NCBI GenBank assembly: GCA_036386415.1
Contig: DASVVT010000060.1
Location: 105,679-169,678 of the forward strand
Direction of reading: 5' to 3'
Origin: DASVVT01 sp036386415
GTDB taxonomy: Bacteria > Acidobacteriota > Blastocatellia > Pyrinomonadales > Pyrinomonadaceae
DNA: 64,000 nt
Position 1 is the first letter of the stretch; every line of letters starts with the position of its first letter. The notes under the pieces are model-generated. The model had not been told where the DNA came from. It saw only the letters and a program-made list of their open reading frames with translations, and made no database searches. The translations under genes were made by a program, and so were the position numbers. This document shows positions 8,799-17,587 of this stretch, piece by piece.

Positions 8799-8905
8799 TC
8801 CGGCGATAGTGTTAATACGTTCGGTCTTGGAAATGAGTTGCCGATTCGCACCGTGCGGCGTGGCTTGCTTATACCGGGTAGGAGATTAAAGGAAGGCATG
8901 CGACC

Positions 8906-8977
8906 GATCCACGAAACAACACGAAAGAACATGAAACGACCCCTCTGTTCGTGTTGCTTCGTGTCGCTTCGTGGATC
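8906..8977. repeat. Palindromic element, CCACGAA/ACACGAA word family
   Basis: GATCCACGAAACAACACGAA (8906-8925) pairs with the inverted TTCGTGTCGCTTCGTGGATC (8958-8977). Arms repeat a CACGAA-containing word every 8-9 nt. It lies downstream of glpD. The remaining 8799-8905 and 8978-9057 show nothing recognisable. Confidence 0.8.
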
Positions 8978-9057
8978 GTCCTCTTCTTCTTCCTCTCTTT
9001 TGATTGCATCTTGGTACTAGGTCTTTCGTGTCTGTGTCTTGAGTTCTCCATATAGTT

Positions 9058-10692
9058 TTAAGCTCGTACGAACTCGTGTGGGTGAAAGCGCTCGATGTAT
9101 TTACGGTACGCGGCGACCTCTTGCGCGGCGCGGCTCTCCGACCAGCCAAGATATTTTCGAGCGATCACAGCCGCCGCTTCATCCGCGCCCAGGCCGACCG
9201 TCGAGTTCATGCCAACCATCGTGCGCCGCAGCAAACAATCGGCGAGCGTCAAGGCCATCTCGCGGCGAAACGAGAAGAGAATCTCAGCACCAATCGCTCC
9301 CGTTTCCGTATCGAAGGCTTCGGCGAGGAGCGTATCTTCGGCTGCCAGCTCCAGGACTTCCCGCGCGCGTGTTCCGTAAATTCGCAGAAGTCTACGGGAC
9401 GCGAGCGCCGGGAGCGGGCTCTCCGCAAGGAAGCGTTCGCTGAATGCGCGCCAATCATCTGTGGTTGCACCGGGAAGCGCAACACGCGCCGTCAAGCAGG
9501 CGGGAGATCTTCTGCCGAGCTTCTTAAACAGCATATCGACCGCCTGCTCTGCGAGGTTTCGATAGGTGGTCAGCTTGCCGCCGACGATGGAGACGAGGCC
9601 GTCCAGCTCAGGCGCATGGTCGTGTACAAAGTGACGGCGTGTGATGCCCTCTTCGTCCAGCTCTTCGCGATAGGCGAGGGGGCGTATACCGGAGTAGGTG
9701 TAGAGCACTGAGTCGCGCGTCAAAGCAGCATCGGGTATGACGCGATTCGTTTCGCGTATCAGGTAGTCTATCTCCTTCTCGTCCGCCAGCACCGTATCCA
9801 AATCGCCCTCGTAGCGCGAGTCTGTCGTCCCGATCAGATAGTGTTTGTTCCAGGGAATGATGAAGAAGGGGCGTCGATCTTCAAGGGCTTCGACGTAGAG
9901 GGCGTCAAGGGGCGCGCCTGGAAACGGAGAGACAATGAGGTGGCTTCCTTTTGTGCCGCCGATCATACGATTTTTAAAGGTGCTTGCGGCGAGCGACCTG
10001 ACCAAATCCACCCAGGGGCCTGCAACGTTCAACGTCACAGGGGCGCGTGCGGCGTGAGCGCTTCCGTCAAGCAGGTCTGTGAACTCAACGCCACGAACAC
10101 GCCCCGCGTCTTGAATGATGCGATCCACGCGCGCGTATGTGAGAACGGTTGTGCCGTGAGCTTGAGCCGCAAGCGCGTTCTCAAGGACGAGTCGCTCGGC
10201 GTATTCGACCTGCGCGTCGTAGTAGAGGGCTGCACCTCTGAGCCCTTCCGTATTAAGGCCGGGCGCGCGCAAGAGTGTCTCACGCCGCGAGAGCATGTGA
10301 TGATGCTCAAGCGATTTGTCGAGGGAGAGGATGTCATAAAGGATCATTCCGGCGCGGATCAGAGACATCCCGCGCCGCGCCCGCTCGTAAACAGGAATCA
10401 GCAGCGGCAGCGGCCTGACCAGATGCGGCGCGATGCGCAGCAATCGCTCGCGCTCTCTAAGCGACTCGCGCACAAGGCTCACCTCGCCGTGTTCCAGGTA
10501 GCGCAGCCCGCCGTGTATCAGGCGCGTTGACCAGCTCGTCGTGCCGCTGGCAAGATCACCCTTGTCCAGAAGGAGCACCTTCAGGCCGCGCATCGCCGCG
10601 TCGCGCGCAATGCCAGCGCCGTTGATGCCAGCGCCGATGATGATCGCATCGAACGCGGCGTGCGCGATGCCCTGTGGAATCTGTCTAGCCAT
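9058..10692 (-). CDS. glpD: Aerobic glycerol-3-phosphate dehydrogenase (FAD)
   Basis: Oxidises sn-glycerol-3-phosphate to dihydroxyacetone phosphate at the cytoplasmic membrane, passing electrons to quinone. The N-terminal FAD dinucleotide fold is clear (AIIIGAGINGAGIARDAAMR), followed by the GlpD signature (GTTSWSTRLIHGGLRYLEHG) and the second nucleotide-binding part (IIPWNKHYLIGTTDSRYEGD). The C-terminal helical GlpD domain ends near LGWSESRAAQEVAAYRKY. About 544 residues, a normal size. The frame extends to a TTG at 10716, but I prefer the ATG at 10692. It lies directly downstream of glpK, so this is a glycerol-utilisation operon; no glpF is in the window. The only clear SD (GGAGG) sits in the stem of the palindromic element at 10722-10854, which could limit initiation. 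Confidence 0.95.
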   Translation of the reverse strand: MARQIPQGIAHAAFDAIIIGAGINGAGIARDAAMRGLKVLLLDKGDLASGTTSWSTRLIHGGLRYLEHGEVSLVRESLRERERLLRIAPHLVRPLPLLIPVYERARRGMSLIRAGMILYDILSLDKSLEHHHMLSRRETLLRAPGLNTEGLRGAALYYDAQVEYAERLVLENALAAQAHGTTVLTYARVDRIIQDAGRVRGVEFTDLLDGSAHAARAPVTLNVAGPWVDLVRSLAASTFKNRMIGGTKGSHLIVSPFPGAPLDALYVEALEDRRPFFIIPWNKHYLIGTTDSRYEGDLDTVLADEKEIDYLIRETNRVIPDAALTRDSVLYTYSGIRPLAYREELDEEGITRRHFVHDHAPELDGLVSIVGGKLTTYRNLAEQAVDMLFKKLGRRSPACLTARVALPGATTDDWRAFSERFLAESPLPALASRRLLRIYGTRAREVLELAAEDTLLAEAFDTETGAIGAEILFSFRREMALTLADCLLRRTMVGMNSTVGLGADEAAAVIARKYLGWSESRAAQEVAAYRKYIERFHPHEFVRA

Positions 10693-10721
10693 TCCTGCTC
10701 GCTTGCTGTCTGGCAAATCAG

Positions 10722-10854
10722 GTCAGTACCTCCTGCTTAAGCCGGACGGGATTGCAGATTGCGGATTGTAGATTGCGGATTGCGGAATAGTGGCGAGTCA
10801 TCTTCTAATCCGCAATCCGCCGCTCCGCAATCCTATACCGCAGGAGGTACTGAC
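10722..10854. repeat. Palindromic element (GGATTGC heptads) with 15-bp terminal inverted repeats, covering the glpD SD
   Basis: Heptad arms (ATTGCGG/ATTGTAG; CCGCAATCCGC) are enclosed by a perfect 15-bp inverted repeat: GTCAGTACCTCCTGC (10722-10736) and GCAGGAGGTACTGAC (10840-10854). The whole glpK-glpD gap is this element. On the minus-strand mRNA the distal copy is GCAGGAGGTACTGAC, the best SD candidate for glpD, and it would pair with the copy just after glpK. Confidence 0.88.
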
Positions 10855-10855
10855 A

Positions 10856-12355
10856 TCATTCTTCCCAGCCCTTGGCGCGTTCGACGGCTTTCAGCCATCG
10901 ACTGTGCAAGCGCTCGCGCTCGGTTTCGCTCATGCGCGGATCAAAACGTCGATCAAGTTTCCATTTAACATCAATCTCTGCGCGGCTCTTCCAGAAGCCG
11001 ACAGCGAGCCCCGCCAGATAGGCTGCGCCGAGAGCGGTCGTTTCCCTGATCGAGGGAACATCGACGGGGACACCCAGGATGTCTGCCTGAAACTGCATCA
11101 GGAAGGCATTGGCGACAGCGCCGCCGTCGGCGCGGATTTCGCGCAAAGCAATCCCGGAATCACGCTCCATCGCGCCGACCACGTCGCGCGTCTGGAAGCA
11201 CATGCTCTCCAGAGCAGCGCGCGCCAGATGCGCGCGCGTTGTGCCGCGCGTGATGCCGATAATCATCCCGCGCGCGTAGGCGTCCCAGTGCGGCGCTCCC
11301 AGTCCAGACAGGGCTGGGACGAAGTAGACGCCTTCGTTCGACTCCAGGGCGCTCGCCAGCGCCTCTGTCTCTGCCGCATCCTCTATGATTTCCAGCCCGT
11401 CTCTGAGCCACTGAATGGCCGCACCCGTGATGAAGATCGCGCCTTCCAGAGCATATTCTACGGGTTCATCCCCGATCCCCCACGCGATGGTCGTCAACAG
11501 CCCCTCGCGGCTTGGAACGGCCTTGTGCCCGGTATTGAGGAGCACGAACGAGCCCGTGCCGTAGGTGTTCTTGGCGAGCCCTTTATCGTAGCAGGCCTGT
11601 CCGAAGAGCGCCGCCTGCTGGTCTCCGGCGATGCCGGAGACGGCGATGCTCTCTCCGAAGAAGGTGGCCGGGTCGGTCTGCCCGTAGACTTTTGACGAAG
11701 GGTGGACGGAGGGCAAGATAGATTCCGGCACGCCCAGGATTGTAAGAAGCTCTTGATCCCAGTGTAGATCGTAGATGTTATAAAAAAGGGTGCGCGAGGC
11801 GTTGGAATAGTCCGTGATGTGTGCGCGCCCGCCCGTCAGATTCCAGACGAGCCATGAGTCAACTGTGCCGAACGCTATCTCGCCACGCTCGGCGCGCGCT
11901 CTCAAGCCGTGGGTATGATCTAAAAGCCACTTGACCTTCGTCCCTGAAAAGTAGGGATCAAGCACGAGCCCTGTCTTGCTGCGGAAACTATCTTCCAGCC
12001 CTGCGGCTCTCAACTCGTCGCACAGGGCAGCCGTGCGCCTGTCCTGCCAGACGATGGCATTCCCGACCGGCTCGCCCGTTCCTTTGTCCCACATCAGAGT
12101 GGTCTCGCGCTGGTTCGTAATCCCTATGGCCTTGAGCTCGCCCGCCTGAACAGAGGCACGTGCCAGCGCCTCCGCGACCAGACGAATGGTGACGTTCCAT
12201 ATTTCGACCGGATCATGCTCGACCCAGCCGGGCTGCGGGTAATGCTGCGTGAACTCGGAATATGCCCAGCCCCTGATCTCCCCTTCGTGGTCGAAGACGA
12301 TCACCTTCGTCCCGGTTGTCCCCTGGTCAATCGCCAGCACAAACCCATCTGCCAT
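10856..12355 (-). CDS. glpK: Glycerol kinase
   Basis: Phosphorylates glycerol with ATP to glycerol-3-phosphate, the substrate of GlpD encoded next. The 499-residue length is standard. FGGY-kinase features are present: the phosphate-binding loop LAIDQGTTGTKVIVFD at the N-terminus, TNQRETTLMWDKGTGEP, the WLLWNL-like segment SWLVWNLTGG, and the C-terminal FGGY block YFVPALSGLGAPHWD with GIALREIRADGGAVAN. The ATG at 12355 is preceded by a strong GGGGAGGAAGAGGG SD. It is the first gene of the glpKD operon, and its likely promoter lies close to the palindromic element at 12377-12461. No adjacent GlpR-type regulator is seen. Confidence 0.96.
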   Translation of the reverse strand: MADGFVLAIDQGTTGTKVIVFDHEGEIRGWAYSEFTQHYPQPGWVEHDPVEIWNVTIRLVAEALARASVQAGELKAIGITNQRETTLMWDKGTGEPVGNAIVWQDRRTAALCDELRAAGLEDSFRSKTGLVLDPYFSGTKVKWLLDHTHGLRARAERGEIAFGTVDSWLVWNLTGGRAHITDYSNASRTLFYNIYDLHWDQELLTILGVPESILPSVHPSSKVYGQTDPATFFGESIAVSGIAGDQQAALFGQACYDKGLAKNTYGTGSFVLLNTGHKAVPSREGLLTTIAWGIGDEPVEYALEGAIFITGAAIQWLRDGLEIIEDAAETEALASALESNEGVYFVPALSGLGAPHWDAYARGMIIGITRGTTRAHLARAALESMCFQTRDVVGAMERDSGIALREIRADGGAVANAFLMQFQADILGVPVDVPSIRETTALGAAYLAGLAVGFWKSRAEIDVKWKLDRRFDPRMSETERERLHSRWLKAVERAKGWEE

Positions 12356-12376
12356 CCCTCTTCCTCCCCAATAAGA

Positions 12377-12461
12377 AATGATGAATGCGGAATGATGAAT
12401 GATGAATTAAAGAAAGACGTTCTTCTTTTCATTCATCATTCCGCATTCATCATTCATCATT
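12377..12461. repeat. Palindromic element, ATGATGA heptad family
   Basis: The left arm AATGATGAATGCGGAATGAT and onward has a 7-nt period; the right arm (12428-12461) is its inverse, CATTCATCATTCCGCATTCA. It sits between the divergently transcribed glpK and TPR lipoprotein genes. Confidence 0.88.
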
Positions 12462-12521
12462 TGCTTTTAGTGTCGATTTGGCGTAGATACTTTCAGTCCC
12501 CCCGTGAGACAGATTACTTCC

Positions 12522-13328
12522 ATGAGAGTGTTATTCATAATGTTCGCAGTGGTCACGCTCGTCTTTGGACAGGCGGGCTGTCGATCAAGGAGCGAGCAGC
12601 CTCCGCCGGTAGATAATTCAAACTCCTCGGAGGTCGCCACGGCGTCACCCACCACAGACAATACGGAGGCGGAACCGGAACCGACCGAACAGCCCCTGAC
12701 AGAGGAGCAGAAGGAAGCTCGCTCCTATTTTGATCGCGGCAAGGAGTTTTACAGAAACGATCAGGACAGGGAAGCTGTCGAAGCTTACCAGCAAGCCGTT
12801 CATCTCGATCCTGATTTTGCCGAAGCCTACTACAGGCTCGGCCTCGCCTACGGCGCGCTCGGCCAGAAGGATGAAGCTGAAGACGCATACAAAAAGGGCG
12901 TCGAAGCTTATAAGAAGTATCTGCGCCGGAACCAGAATGACGCCACAGCCCACTTCAATCTGGGACAATCCTATAGCCGCCTGCGCCAGTATGATGAGGC
13001 GGTCAAGGCATATAAAGAGGCCGTCAAGCTTGAGACCGACAACGCCGAAATGTATTACGAGCTGGGACTGGCGCACAACAAAGTGGCGCAATACCAGGAG
13101 GCCGTGCGCGCGTTCGAGAAGACCCTGGAGCTGGAGCCGGATAACTACCGCGCCAGTGAAGCGCTCGACAAGGCCAAAGAAGACTTGAAGCGGTTTCAGA
13201 CGATGGTCAAACGCCAGGAAGAACTGTTGAGAAAACAGGATGCCGCCGCGAAGAACAAGAATGGGAATGCCGCTTCCCCTACTCCAAGCCCGGCTCCTTC
13301 CGTCAATCCGAGCCCGCCAGCACCCTAA
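12522..13328 (+). CDS. TPR-repeat lipoprotein
   Basis: Exported lipoprotein of about 268 residues, transcribed divergently from glpK. The signal ends in a lipobox-like FGQAGC, then comes a Pro/Glu-rich linker, then four to five tetratricopeptide repeats (for example FDRGKEFYRNDQDREAVEAY, AYYRLGLAYGALGQKDEAED, HFNLGQSYSRLRQYDEAVKA, YYELGLAHNKVAQYQEAVRA). The tail is low-complexity (ASPTPSPAPSVNPSPPAP). TPRs form a protein-protein scaffold, so it is probably an envelope assembly or interaction factor; the partner is unknown. I take the ATG at 12522, which gives a compact signal peptide; a GTG at 12504 in the same frame is possible. No strong SD is visible. Confidence 0.85.
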   Translation: MRVLFIMFAVVTLVFGQAGCRSRSEQPPPVDNSNSSEVATASPTTDNTEAEPEPTEQPLTEEQKEARSYFDRGKEFYRNDQDREAVEAYQQAVHLDPDFAEAYYRLGLAYGALGQKDEAEDAYKKGVEAYKKYLRRNQNDATAHFNLGQSYSRLRQYDEAVKAYKEAVKLETDNAEMYYELGLAHNKVAQYQEAVRAFEKTLELEPDNYRASEALDKAKEDLKRFQTMVKRQEELLRKQDAAAKNKNGNAASPTPSPAPSVNPSPPAP

Positions 13329-13412
13329 GGCTCAAAGCTGGTTTGCAGGTCATAGAACTCACGTTAGAACTAAGGAAGAAGCTCTTAACCATGAGCCCCT
13401 GAAGGCGCTCAC

Positions 13413-14669
13413 CTACCCAGTCTTTCTTATCTGATTAAAATTTGCTTTCCGTCCACTGAGCAGCGCCGCCTGCGGGCTCAAGTGCAACGCGTGCCAGCGC
13501 ATGAAGTTGGTCACGGTCTCGCTCGGATATTTACGCACGAAGCCTGTTTGGATGAAGAGCGTTTCGGGCAGCAGCCATTCGAGTCGCACGACCGGGTTGA
13601 ATGAGACGGGCGTGCCCTCCCTCTTATTCTTTGCGCCCAGTTTCTTCTCGTCGTAAGCGGCAGAGGCTACCAGGAGCGGCTCACGAAGCTGTATGCGTGC
13701 GGCTGTAGGCTGGCTGGTGATGGCGTCATAGATGCCGACCGATGTCTCAAAGGCCGTGGCGACCTTCGAGGAATCCGGCGACCAGACGGGCGGCGCTGCG
13801 GCCAATGCATCGTCCAGCAGCCGCTCCTGGCCGCTCGCCTCGATGAGACGCGGGCGTCCGGCGGGCACGAGGTGCGCGGCATCGCGCGTCTCCCATTCGT
13901 CCTCTCGACAGGCGAGCGAGGCCACCGCGTGACTATCCGGAGCCCAGACAAAATAGAAGTAGATGAGTCCCTCGCGCGTCGTCAGGGGTTTCAGCTCGTA
14001 GCCGTCGCGGTTGCAAACGTAAATCTGCTCCGTACCGAAGACCGGCACGGGCGCAAACAGCGGCGCAACCGACGCGCCCGGCTCGGGCGGAGATGGTTCT
14101 TCCTGCGGAGCGTCTTCGGGTGGAGTGGGCGTCGGCGTCGCAGAGATGATGCTTTTGCGCCCGATGAAGGCGATTGCGCTACCGTCTGGCGACCAACTCA
14201 CCGTCGGAGCAAACGCACCGGAAAGCTCCGGCGGCGTCACGTTGCGCAGGAAGTTACCTTCCACCCCGTAGAGGTCTATACGAAACTCGCCCGGCTGCAC
14301 GTCGCCCGTCTCATAGAGCGCCAGCGCGCGTTGACGATCAGGCGAGAGCACAGTGCGCACCAGCGCATCGTCCTTGCGGCGCGTGTCAAAATCGTTCTGC
14401 ACAGACTGAAGCCTGTCGTTCGGGTCTTGTCCGGTTGCGGGCGGCGCGTTCGTGTCCGCGTCGAAGCGATAGGCTAGACGCTCTGCGGGCACATCGCGCA
14501 GCGAGCGTGGACGCACGCTCTTTTTGCCCCACGGCTGACGACAGCCAACGGCAACGGCGCAGGTTAATGCAAGCAGCGTGAAGACAAGCGCACGTTCTAG
14601 CAACGGGTGGCGGCTGATGCCGATCAGGCGCACGCCGTAGTTGTGCTGCGCTCGAACACGAACAAGCAT
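13413..14669 (-). CDS. TolB-like beta-propeller lipoprotein
   Basis: Predicted exported lipoprotein of 418 residues (N-terminal hydrophobic stretch ERALVFTLLALTCAVAVGC). The body carries WD40-like/TolB blades, recognisable as SPDRQRALALYE, SWSPDGSAIAFIGRKSI, WAPDSHAVASLACREDEW and VWSPDSSKVATAFETSVG. A proline/glutamate-rich insert interrupts one blade (TPTPTPPEDAPQEEPSPPEP). Such propellers usually bind peptides or proteins in the periplasm. It shares the divergent block with the upstream HEXXH metallopeptidase (14745-15776), transcribed in the same direction with a 75-bp gap. No catalytic residues are recognisable; function beyond the fold is unknown. Confidence 0.75.
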   Translation of the reverse strand: MLVRVRAQHNYGVRLIGISRHPLLERALVFTLLALTCAVAVGCRQPWGKKSVRPRSLRDVPAERLAYRFDADTNAPPATGQDPNDRLQSVQNDFDTRRKDDALVRTVLSPDRQRALALYETGDVQPGEFRIDLYGVEGNFLRNVTPPELSGAFAPTVSWSPDGSAIAFIGRKSIISATPTPTPPEDAPQEEPSPPEPGASVAPLFAPVPVFGTEQIYVCNRDGYELKPLTTREGLIYFYFVWAPDSHAVASLACREDEWETRDAAHLVPAGRPRLIEASGQERLLDDALAAAPPVWSPDSSKVATAFETSVGIYDAITSQPTAARIQLREPLLVASAAYDEKKLGAKNKREGTPVSFNPVVRLEWLLPETLFIQTGFVRKYPSETVTNFMRWHALHLSPQAALLSGRKANFNQIRKTG

Positions 14670-14744
14670 GCTATTGAAGACCCCTTGATGTCGATGCGTG
14701 AATCATCTGAATTATTGATGATAGGAAGGCTCGGCTCGCCATTG

Positions 14745-15776
14745 TCAGCGAGGTGCGGCGCGCTTACGCCTTGTAGTGCGGGCGAAACGCCCTTTGCGGT
14801 CGGCGCGCGGCTGCTGCTCGTTGCGCCCGGCGCTCGTATCGGACGCGGCGGGCGACGCGGGAGGCGTATATTCAAGGCCGATGACGTTGTAGGTCAGCGC
14901 CGGATTGAGCGCCAGGAGCGCGCGCATCGTGTTGCGCGGGCTGAGATGCTCGTCGTCCGTCTCATCTTCATCAACGCAGTTATGCTCGACGAGGCGCGCC
15001 AGCCGCCTCGTGAGTGGCTCGTCCTTCGGGATGCGTGTGATGAAGGCGCGCGCGGCCATCGCGCCCACCAGATCGGACGTCAACTCTTCCGGACGCCGAC
15101 CCGAAATGCGCATGTTCGTCAGGCTCGCGGCGCGTCGTCCGATCTGGCGAAAGAGCGGACGCAGGGAGTCGTTCCTGCCGTCTCCGATATGAACCAGCTC
15201 GTGCGCGAGCACGCTGATCATGCCTTCATCCGAGCGCAGACCGGCGAGGAAGATCGTGCCGAAGCTGATCGTGTAAGGGTCGCTCAGGGTGACGGAGGCG
15301 TTGTCGCGTAGCTCCATATCCGGCTCGATCTCCATGACAGCCCGAACGTGGCGGGAGGCAGAGGCGATTCTCCAGGGCTCTATGTGGTACTCGCTGCCAA
15401 GGCGTCGCAGGGCGACGACCGTCAGCTCGCGTGCGACCGGTAAGAGGCGCGTGGCTCGCTTCGCCCCGGCGACCGCGTCTGGGTGTCCAAGGGGGAGCGA
15501 AGGACGCGCCTGCATCTCGTCAATCGGCACGCTCCCCAGCGGATCGGCCTTGCGCTCGTAGCAAACAGCGCTCATGGCGCGTTCGACTACCTCCGGGCTG
15601 AGGAGCTTGAGACGCGCCTCCGTGCCGCTTGAGTGCGATTCGTTCCTGTCGATTTGAACTCGCCGTTTCTGTGCTCTCGCGTGCGGATTGAGCGCAGCGG
15701 AAAGCAGGAGGAGAGCCAGCAGCGAAAGGGCTGACCTGACAAAAAACATCTGAAGATAGCGATACTGAAATTTCAC
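14745..15776 (-). CDS. Secreted HEXXH zinc metallopeptidase, family unclear
   Basis: Exported protein of about 343 residues with a signal peptide (VRSALSLLALLLLSAALNP, cleavage near ARA-QKR). The zinc motif HELVH lies near residue 195 in ISVLAHELVHIGDG. A downstream EELTSDLVGAMAARAF segment could give the third glutamate ligand, as in gluzincins (E followed by D/G). The C-terminus is basic and low in hydrophobicity (RADRKGRFARTTRRKRAAPR). I chose the GTG at 15776, with GAGG about 8 nt upstream; other starts are GTG 15800 and ATG 15749. It is not a clear M48 protein because flanking M48 blocks are not evident. Substrate unknown. Confidence 0.7.
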   Translation of the reverse strand: MKFQYRYLQMFFVRSALSLLALLLLSAALNPHARAQKRRVQIDRNESHSSGTEARLKLLSPEVVERAMSAVCYERKADPLGSVPIDEMQARPSLPLGHPDAVAGAKRATRLLPVARELTVVALRRLGSEYHIEPWRIASASRHVRAVMEIEPDMELRDNASVTLSDPYTISFGTIFLAGLRSDEGMISVLAHELVHIGDGRNDSLRPLFRQIGRRAASLTNMRISGRRPEELTSDLVGAMAARAFITRIPKDEPLTRRLARLVEHNCVDEDETDDEHLSPRNTMRALLALNPALTYNVIGLEYTPPASPAASDTSAGRNEQQPRADRKGRFARTTRRKRAAPR

Positions 15777-15836
15777 TTGACGCGCCTCTATCGCTCCCAC
15801 ACTCCCGGCGGGCGGCGGAAACCTTACGTCATATTA

Positions 15837-16616
15837 TCATTTGTTGCGCCACACGGGCTTACGTTTTTCCATGAAGGCGTTGATCCCCTCGTGGGCGTCC
15901 TCCGTTTTCATCAACTCGTTCAAATAGAGGTCTTCGACGCTGGTCAGGGCGTCCTCGAAGGAAGAGCCGCGCGCCAGATCCATCGCACGGCGGGCGGATT
16001 CCAGCGCGGGCGCGGAAAGCTCGCGCAGACGGGCGAGCACCTCCTGCGTCTTGTGTCCGAGCTCTGCGGTCGGGATGACGTAATTGACCAGGCGGAGGCG
16101 CAACGCTTCCGGCGCATCTATGAGGTCGCCCGTGAGGATCAACTCGCGCGCGCGCTTCTCACCGATGATGCGCGGCAAGAGCACCGCTGCGACGGGCGGA
16201 AACACGCCGAGCTTGATCTCCGGCTGACCGAAGCGCGCGCGCTCGCTGGCGATGACGATGTCGCAAGCCGCCACCAGCTCGCAGCCCCCTCCCAGGGCTG
16301 CGCCGTCAACCACCGCCAGGGTCGGTTTCCCGACCTGCTCCAGCGTGCGAAAGATCGCGTGAAAGGATTCGAGCATCTGGTAGACCGTCCCTTCGGTATG
16401 ATCCTCGACCGCCACACCCGCGCTAAACGCTCGCGCATCCGGCACCGCGTCGAACACGACCGCCACCATATCGCGCTGCCCCAGACACTCGTTCAGACAA
16501 TCGCCCACCTCGCGCATCATCTGGATATTAAAAACATTCAAAGGCGGTCGCGCGAACGTGATCCGCCCGACACGATCCTCGATGCTAAACTGAATGCTCT
16601 GATATTTGCCGCTCAT
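15837..16616 (-). CDS. Enoyl-CoA hydratase/isomerase family protein
   Basis: Crotonase-fold enzyme of 259 residues. The oxyanion-hole regions are seen as ARAFSAGVAVEDH and VDGAALGGGCELVAACDI, and a catalytic-type glutamate in ARFGQPEIKLGVFPP. The AFSAGV-VEDH block resembles cyclohexa-1,5-diene-1-carbonyl-CoA hydratases as well as fatty-acid enoyl-CoA hydratases, so the substrate is open. The SDR gene immediately upstream (16698-17441) suggests a two-step acyl-CoA pathway: hydration to a 3-hydroxyacyl-CoA and its oxidation. The ATG at 16616 directly follows the palindromic element that fills the gap to the SDR gene, and no SD is visible before it. Expression may rely on coupling or on a structured leader. 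Confidence 0.9.
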   Translation of the reverse strand: MSGKYQSIQFSIEDRVGRITFARPPLNVFNIQMMREVGDCLNECLGQRDMVAVVFDAVPDARAFSAGVAVEDHTEGTVYQMLESFHAIFRTLEQVGKPTLAVVDGAALGGGCELVAACDIVIASERARFGQPEIKLGVFPPVAAVLLPRIIGEKRARELILTGDLIDAPEALRLRLVNYVIPTAELGHKTQEVLARLRELSAPALESARRAMDLARGSSFEDALTSVEDLYLNELMKTEDAHEGINAFMEKRKPVWRNK

Positions 16617-16620
16617 AAAA

Positions 16621-16695
16621 AGTAAGCAGTGAGCAGTAAGCAGTGAGCAGTAAAAGCAAGAAAAACTGCTTACTGCTCACTGCTTACTGCTTACT
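16621..16695. repeat. Palindromic element, GTAAGCA/GTGAGCA heptad family
   Basis: AGTAAGCAGTGAGCAGTAAG and onward, with its inverse at 16668-16695. It occupies essentially the whole 81-bp gap between the SDR stop codon and the enoyl-CoA hydratase start codon. Confidence 0.88.
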
Positions 16696-16697
16696 TG

Positions 16698-17441
16698 TCA
16701 AAGGCTCTGGCCGCCGTCCACCTTAAACACTTCGCCCGTGATATGGCGCGCCAGATCGGAGCAGAGGAAGGCGACGAGGTTGGCGACATCCTGCGGCTCG
16801 CCGATGCGCCCGAAGACGGATTCACGCTCGGCCTTCTCCTGCACTTCCGGCGGCAGGCGTTCGATCATCGGCGTGCGTATGAAGCCTGGGGCGACGGCGT
16901 TGACGTTGATATTAGCGCGCCCCAGTTCGGCGGCGGCAGATTTGGTCAGACCGATGACACCCGCTTTGGACGCCGCGTAGTTGCCGATCCCGAAGACGCC
17001 GCGCAACGCCTGGATCGAAGTGATGTTGACGATCTTGCCCGACTGCTGCTCGCGAAAGTGCCGTGCGACGGCGTGAAGGTAGTTGAATGTTCCTTTGAGA
17101 TTAACGCTCAGGACGCGATCCCATTGCGATTCGGTCATATCCCACAGCGGCGCGTCCTGGTTGATCCCGGCGGCATTGACGAGGATGTCTACGCGCCCCA
17201 TGCGCGCGCGCGCCTCCGCGACGATGCGCGACGCTTTCCCGTGATCAATGACATCGGCGCTGAAGGTCGTGACGCGCGCGCCCGTATCTTTTAGAAAGTG
17301 CGAGGTCTGGATCATGACCTCTTCAGTCGCCAGATCGACGACCACGATGTTAGCGCCGTGATGCGCCAGCTCGTGCGCGCACGCACGCCCGATTCCAGAT
17401 GCCGCGCCCGTGACAATCGCAACTTTTCCTTTGAAGTCCAT
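16698..17441 (-). CDS. Short-chain dehydrogenase/reductase (FabG-like)
   Basis: NAD(P)-dependent SDR of 247 residues. The cofactor loop is VTGAASGIGRACAHELA, with a following VVVDLATEE whose Asp suggests NAD(H) preference. The NAG-type motif is LVNAAGINQD, the catalytic Ser is in IVNITSIQAL, and the YxxxK motif is YAASKAGVIGLT. The C-terminus has the common FLCSDLARHITGEVFKVDGG ending of 3-oxoacyl-ACP reductases and 3-hydroxyacyl-CoA dehydrogenases. ATG 17441 is preceded by AGGTGGTG; two GTG codons directly upstream are less likely. Pairing with the enoyl-CoA hydratase gene suggests acyl-CoA metabolism rather than fatty-acid synthesis; this is inference. Confidence 0.9.
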   Translation of the reverse strand: MDFKGKVAIVTGAASGIGRACAHELAHHGANIVVVDLATEEVMIQTSHFLKDTGARVTTFSADVIDHGKASRIVAEARARMGRVDILVNAAGINQDAPLWDMTESQWDRVLSVNLKGTFNYLHAVARHFREQQSGKIVNITSIQALRGVFGIGNYAASKAGVIGLTKSAAAELGRANINVNAVAPGFIRTPMIERLPPEVQEKAERESVFGRIGEPQDVANLVAFLCSDLARHITGEVFKVDGGQSL

Positions 17442-17460
17442 CACCACCTATAATAAAGGA

Positions 17461-17583
17461 AGACAGTAGACAGTAGCCAGTAGTCAGTAGCCAGTAGAAA
17501 AGCATGCGCTATCTAATCATCAGGGGGAAGCTTCAGCGCCCGAAAGCGCGGAGCGCCTACTGACTACTGGCTACCGTCTACTT
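17461..17583. repeat. Palindromic element, CAGTAGT heptad family
   Basis: The left arm AGACAGTAGACAGTAGCCAG and onward is matched by inverse heptads CTACTGACTACTGGCTACCG at 17557-17576. The roughly 55-nt loop is unique sequence. On the minus strand it begins 4 nt after the M61 gene stop is passed, in the gap before the SDR gene. Confidence 0.85.
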
Positions 17584-17587
17584 CTTT

